Positions 5,314 to 8,305 of a stretch of 8,305 nt of DNA are shown piece by piece. Source of the DNA: JBQTHP01 sp052389755 (GTDB lineage: Bacteria; Pseudomonadota; Gammaproteobacteria; Steroidobacterales; Steroidobacteraceae). The translations under genes and the position numbers were made by a program. Position 1 is the first letter of the stretch. The number at the start of each line of letters is the position of its first letter. The stretch covers positions 1-8,305 of the forward strand of contig JBQTHP010000160.1 in the NCBI GenBank assembly GCA_052389755.1, given 5' to 3'. A model generated the notes under the pieces. The model had not been told where the DNA came from and made no database searches. It saw only the letters and a program-made list of their open reading frames with translations.

Positions 5314-7857
5314 TTGGGACGACTCACTTCGATTGGACTCGCAACACTCATCTTCGTGGGGGATGTGGGCGCCGCGAGCCCGCTACGGGACGGCAAGCGT
5401 CCGATTACCGTGGATGCTTTCCTGCAGCAGAAGAATTGGGGACAGGCACTGATCGACCCGACGGGACGCTGGCTCGTATTCGAGGAGACGCCCGCGTACG
5501 ACCAGCTGCCCGACTATGGCATCGAATCGTCTTCGCCCGGCCAGCAGCTCTTCGGCCGGATCATGGCGATCGATCTGACAGCGTCGGCCACACCGAGAGT
5601 TCTGTTCGCGCCGGAGCCGGAAACGCTGTATCGAATCCAGAGTTTCTCTCCGGATGGCCGACGTCTGGCCCTGTACGCCCGGAGAGGCGCGCAGGTGAGT
5701 CTTGCGGTCTACGGCCTGCAGAGCGGGCGGCTGCACACGTTCAAGGAAATACCGGATCGGCGGCCGTATGAGACCACGCTGGTCTGGGCTTCGAAGGACG
5801 AGATTGTCTATACGGCACTGCCGGCCGATTCCTTTCCGATGTTGGCCGCGCGCCGCTCGCTAGGTCGACATCTGTACGAAGTCTGGAATGAGAGCTGGAG
5901 CGGGAAGAAGCCGTCGGTGACGGAGGCGGCCAGTCGCGCGGACGGTCGCCTCGAATCTCCGCGCTCCGCGATGCTCGTGAGAGCCGACTGCCGTACCGGT
6001 ACGACGGAACGTCTGACACAAGGTTACTTTACCGACCTGTCCGCGTCTGCCGATGGACGGTTCGTGTCGGGGCTGCGTCGGGTCGAAATCCTGCAGCCAA
6101 TGCCGGACCGCCGAGTGCTGGACGACTGGACGCGCCATGAGCTCGTGGTCGTCGATCTGAAAAACGGAGGGAGCCGGACCGTGGCGCTCGGGATGCATGT
6201 TTCGACCAACAGTACGGCTTGGTCGCCGACCACTCACGATCTCGGCTTCTTCGCGTGGAAGAAAGATGCCGACATCAACAGCGGCGCGTTTCACAGCTAC
6301 GATCCCCACTTAGGAAAACTGCGCACTTGGCCGCACCAGGGCCTCGATGTCGCTCTGGGATTCAGCCATACGCGGCCGGGACGCAAGCCGGAGCGAGTCC
6401 AGTGGCTCGGCGAGCGGCTGGCAATATTCGCGCGCGAGGATCAACAGAACGAAGAGTCAGGGGGCGGGCGGAAGGAACCTGCGCACTGGTTCCTGCTGAG
6501 CCTGCAAGGAAGGTGGTCGAAGCTGACGGCGGAGTTCAACGCGGTGTCATCGCTTCCCGTCGGCGTCACCCCAACCGGGCTCTACCTGCTGGTGGACGGA
6601 AAGGTCGTCAGCGTTTCCCCTGACGGCGAGACCGATTTGTTGAGCCGCACCGGTGGACTGATGCATGCCAATAATCCGATGCTGCCACAGGGTGTCGCAC
6701 TGACCGCGAAAGCGGAGGGCAAATCGAGCTATCTCATGCTGGATTTCTCAGACGGTGCTGAACGCTCCGCGACCATTGTTGCGCCCTCGCAGCAGGCGCG
6801 GTGGATGGACGGCTCCGCCCGTGCGGGTGTGGCACTGTTTCGCGAAGATACGGACAACGGATCGATCTTTTATCTGCAACGCACGCAGGGCGCACCGATC
6901 GAAGTCGGTCGCGTGAATGAATATCTAGCCGCATTCGCCAAACCGGAGTGGAGAACCATCGGTTACTTGGTCCGCGATGGCCGCGAGGTGCGCTCGGGAA
7001 TGTTCCTGCCTTACGGCTACGACCCTGCGAAGCGGTATCCCGTCGTGGTGGTGGTGTATCCCGGCATTCAGTCCGGCACGCCTCCCGTGTCCAGAATCGG
7101 CGAGTCCTACGGCTTCTATGCTCCCCAGCTCATCGCAGCGAAGGGCTACATCGTACTCTTTGCCTCGACTCCTTCCGATCTGCAGCGTACCGAGCAGGGT
7201 CCCATCGCCGGCATGACGGATCTGGTGCTCGCCGGTGTCGATGCGCTCGTGGCGCAGGGCTATGCCGATCCGGAGCGGATCTCGCTTTTCGGCTTGAGCC
7301 AGGGCGGGATCTGCGCGCTGTGGCTGGCCACGCAGACCGAGCGGTTCAAGGCCGTCGTCTCCATCAACGGATGGGCCGACATGCAGACCCACTATCTCGA
7401 ATCGGGTCTGGACAGCACGTTCTACGCTGACATCCCTCGGCCCAGAGGATCGGCGTACTACGATTTAGCTCACGGCTCGGCGTTCGGGATTGGCCGCACG
7501 CCATGGCAAGATGCGGATGTCTACGTTCGCAACAGCCCCGTGTGGCAGGCGCATCGCATCAACACGCCCATCTTGCTCATCCATTCGGACATGGACTTCG
7601 GGTTCGAGATCGGTCAGTACGAGAGGATGTTCAACGCTCTGTATCGGCTCCGCAAGGAAGCGCGCTTGCTGCGTTACTGGGGCGAAGGCCACGGACCGTC
7701 GAGCCCGGCAAACATCCGCGATCTCTGGACGCGCGTTTTCACGTGGTTTGATCAGTGGACCGATGTTGCGCGAGACGCTCAAGGCAACATGACTTTTGAC
7801 GGCGCCCGTGTGAAGTCCCGCAATGCCCGCGACGAGGCGGCCGCTGTTCCTCAATGA
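5314..7857 (+). CDS. Exported S9 (prolyl-oligopeptidase-like) serine peptidase
   Basis: This protein of about 847 residues is an alpha/beta-hydrolase serine peptidase of family S9, probably cleaving a peptide in the periplasm. A short signal peptide is visible (hydrophobic LTSIGLATLIFVG, possible cleavage near VGAA-SP at 21). Residues about 30-550 look like a beta-propeller, with repeated strand motifs such as LIDPTGRWLVFE, SFSPDGRRLALYARRG and LSASADGRFVSG. The C-terminal catalytic domain runs from about 560 to 815. The nucleophile is Ser662 in FGLSQGG, the acid is most likely Asp761 in HSDMDFGFE, and the base is His793 in WGEGHGPSS, in the normal order. The domain ends with the family-like SPANIRDLWTRVFTWFDQW. 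It follows the receptor gene by 114 bp on the same strand, so co-regulation by the sigma factor is likely. The TTG start at 5314 is supported by AGGGGGA, but no in-frame ATG is near. Substrate unknown; a lasso-peptide isopeptidase-like role is possible but unproven. Confidence 0.93.
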   Translation: MGRLTSIGLATLIFVGDVGAASPLRDGKRPITVDAFLQQKNWGQALIDPTGRWLVFEETPAYDQLPDYGIESSSPGQQLFGRIMAIDLTASATPRVLFAPEPETLYRIQSFSPDGRRLALYARRGAQVSLAVYGLQSGRLHTFKEIPDRRPYETTLVWASKDEIVYTALPADSFPMLAARRSLGRHLYEVWNESWSGKKPSVTEAASRADGRLESPRSAMLVRADCRTGTTERLTQGYFTDLSASADGRFVSGLRRVEILQPMPDRRVLDDWTRHELVVVDLKNGGSRTVALGMHVSTNSTAWSPTTHDLGFFAWKKDADINSGAFHSYDPHLGKLRTWPHQGLDVALGFSHTRPGRKPERVQWLGERLAIFAREDQQNEESGGGRKEPAHWFLLSLQGRWSKLTAEFNAVSSLPVGVTPTGLYLLVDGKVVSVSPDGETDLLSRTGGLMHANNPMLPQGVALTAKAEGKSSYLMLDFSDGAERSATIVAPSQQARWMDGSARAGVALFREDTDNGSIFYLQRTQGAPIEVGRVNEYLAAFAKPEWRTIGYLVRDGREVRSGMFLPYGYDPAKRYPVVVVVYPGIQSGTPPVSRIGESYGFYAPQLIAAKGYIVLFASTPSDLQRTEQGPIAGMTDLVLAGVDALVAQGYADPERISLFGLSQGGICALWLATQTERFKAVVSINGWADMQTHYLESGLDSTFYADIPRPRGSAYYDLAHGSAFGIGRTPWQDADVYVRNSPVWQAHRINTPILLIHSDMDFGFEIGQYERMFNALYRLRKEARLLRYWGEGHGPSSPANIRDLWTRVFTWFDQWTDVARDAQGNMTFDGARVKSRNARDEAAAVPQ

Positions 7858-7869
7858 CCTTGCACGGCC

Positions 7870-8184
7870 TCACCTTCCGGCCGAGGTCCAGAGCGCGCAA
7901 CGGATAGATTCTTTCTTTGTAGCTTCTTGGAATTTTCCCAACGAAGTTAAGCGTACGCAGCGGCGTGCGCCGCTCCATGGCGCCGCAGGGCTGAACGAGT
8001 ACACCGCGGCGCTCTCGCGCACCTCCGCGGAGGGATTCACGGCGTAGTCGTCCCGCATGTCTTCGAGCCGATAACCGAAGCGCGGAATCACGCGCCCGTC
8101 CGCGCGGTCGAAGCGGATCGCGCCGTGTTCATCGCGCCCGATCCTGAATCGACCCTCGTGCAGAAGCTTGTGATGGTGCGAGCA
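7870..8184 (-). pseudogene. C-terminal remnant of a DUF222/HNH endonuclease-like (13E12-type) protein
   Basis: Reading the minus strand from 8184, the frame gives CSHHHKLLHEGRFRIGRDEH, then a hydrophilic segment, then VIPRFGYRLEDMRDD and PSAEVRESAAVYS, and it stays open to a TGA at 7870-7872. CxHHHxLLHEG is the distinctive end of the HNH metal/nuclease motif in DUF222-HNH proteins (the 13E12 repeat family), and the VRESxAVY ending also matches the tail of such proteins as I recall them. Everything N-terminal to the HNH histidines is missing: the frame meets a TAA at 8185-8187, exactly where the ATTATGCCG repeats begin. The last 40 or so residues (after about 7997) look unlike the family and may be read-through. 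I infer a gene cut by an inserted element; a homology search would settle it. Confidence 0.62.
7907..7950. other. AT-rich pocket with an imperfect hairpin after the peptidase gene
   Basis: This 44-bp stretch is about 34% GC in an otherwise strongly GC-rich window. It contains CTTCTTGG (7923-7930) opposite CCAACGAAG (7938-7946), which pair with a single bulged C around the loop AATTTTC. It could be the weak end structure of the peptidase transcript or a junction between the operon and the remnant DNA on its right. No T-run follows, so I do not call a terminator. Confidence 0.3.
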
Positions 8185-8269
8185 TTATGCCGACTCGCTG
8201 ATTATGCCGACTGGGCTGGAGGCGGTCCGCGGAGACGCGGTGGAGCTCGAACGCGACGCGGCATAATCA
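8184..8269. repeat. Terminal repeats of a probable mobile element (three ATTATGCCG copies)
   Basis: ATTATGCCGACT occurs twice in direct orientation at 8184-8195 and 8201-8212, 17 bp apart. An inverted copy, CGGCATAATCA at 8259-8269, is the exact reverse complement of TGATTATGCCG at 8199-8209. Such a cluster of direct and inverted short repeats next to the end of an open frame resembles recombinase or transposase binding sites at the end of a mobile element. The left boundary coincides with the point where the HNH-like coding sequence is cut. The family is not determined; elements with tyrosine recombinases are one candidate. Confidence 0.55.
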
Positions 8270-8305
8270 CAGGCCCTGGAGGAACGCGAGAAGTGGGTCG
8301 CTCGG
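8267..8305 (-). CDS. C-terminal end of a minus-strand gene, probably the recombinase/transposase of the element (partial)
   Basis: On the minus strand the right edge of the window encodes PSDPLLAFLQGL followed by a TGA at 8267-8269. The stop codon lies inside the inverted copy of the ATTATGCCG repeat, so the gene ends flush with the repeat region, as transposase and integrase genes often do at an element end. The short hydrophobic tail is compatible with such an enzyme but 12 residues cannot identify a family. Confidence 0.4.
   Translation of the reverse strand, partial: PSDPLLAFLQGL

Noticed and set aside
7959..7974. AGCGGCG-TG-CGCCGCT hairpin as a terminator of the peptidase gene
   Set aside because: The loop is too small, no T-run follows on either strand, and it lies about 100 bp past the stop in the tail of the HNH-like frame.
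7823..8047. + strand ORF overlapping the end of the peptidase gene
   Set aside because: It is antisense to the HNH-like remnant frame, starts inside the peptidase gene, and has no recognisable domain.
8204..8266. 20-codon + strand ORF with start and stop inside the element repeats
   Set aside because: The start ATG and stop TAA both come from the repeat motif itself; no ribosome site and no recognisable product.

Overview
The window comes from a GC-rich Gram-negative bacterium. The outer-membrane TonB-dependent receptor with an N-terminal signalling domain, together with the FecI/FecR-type pair, points to Proteobacteria. The overall style (STN receptor next to an exported S9 peptidase, and a DUF222/HNH gene fragment nearby) is familiar from the Steroidobacter/Xanthomonadales side of the Gammaproteobacteria. 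That placement is an impression from memory, not a computed result.

Layout. Positions 1-51 hold the last 16 codons of an unidentified + strand gene, followed by a hairpin. A 206-bp intergenic region contains a perfect 8-bp inverted repeat (205-212/230-237) just upstream of the next start. Four complete + strand genes follow: an ECF sigma factor of the FecI type (258-857); a FecR-type membrane anti-sigma regulator overlapping it by 4 bp (854-1951); a large TonB-dependent receptor with signal peptide, STN domain, plug and barrel (2041-5199); and an exported S9/prolyl-oligopeptidase-like serine peptidase (5314-7857). The last 448 bp contain no intact gene. They hold an AT-rich pocket, the minus-strand C-terminal remnant of a DUF222/HNH-endonuclease-like (13E12-type) gene, and the end of a probable mobile element with three copies of an ATTATGCCG motif and the last 12 codons of a minus-strand gene.

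How the genes work together. The first three genes form a classic cell-surface signalling set: ligand-loaded receptor signals through its STN domain to FecR, FecR controls the sigma factor, and the sigma factor should activate the receptor and probably the peptidase. The peptidase beside the receptor suggests that the imported ligand is, or carries, a peptide cleaved in the periplasm. This resembles the uptake and hydrolysis half of proteobacterial lasso-peptide loci (FecI/FecR, receptor, S9-like isopeptidase), but no lasso precursor or maturation genes are visible here, so the ligand remains unknown. I see no Fur-box-like sequence, so iron is not the default assumption.
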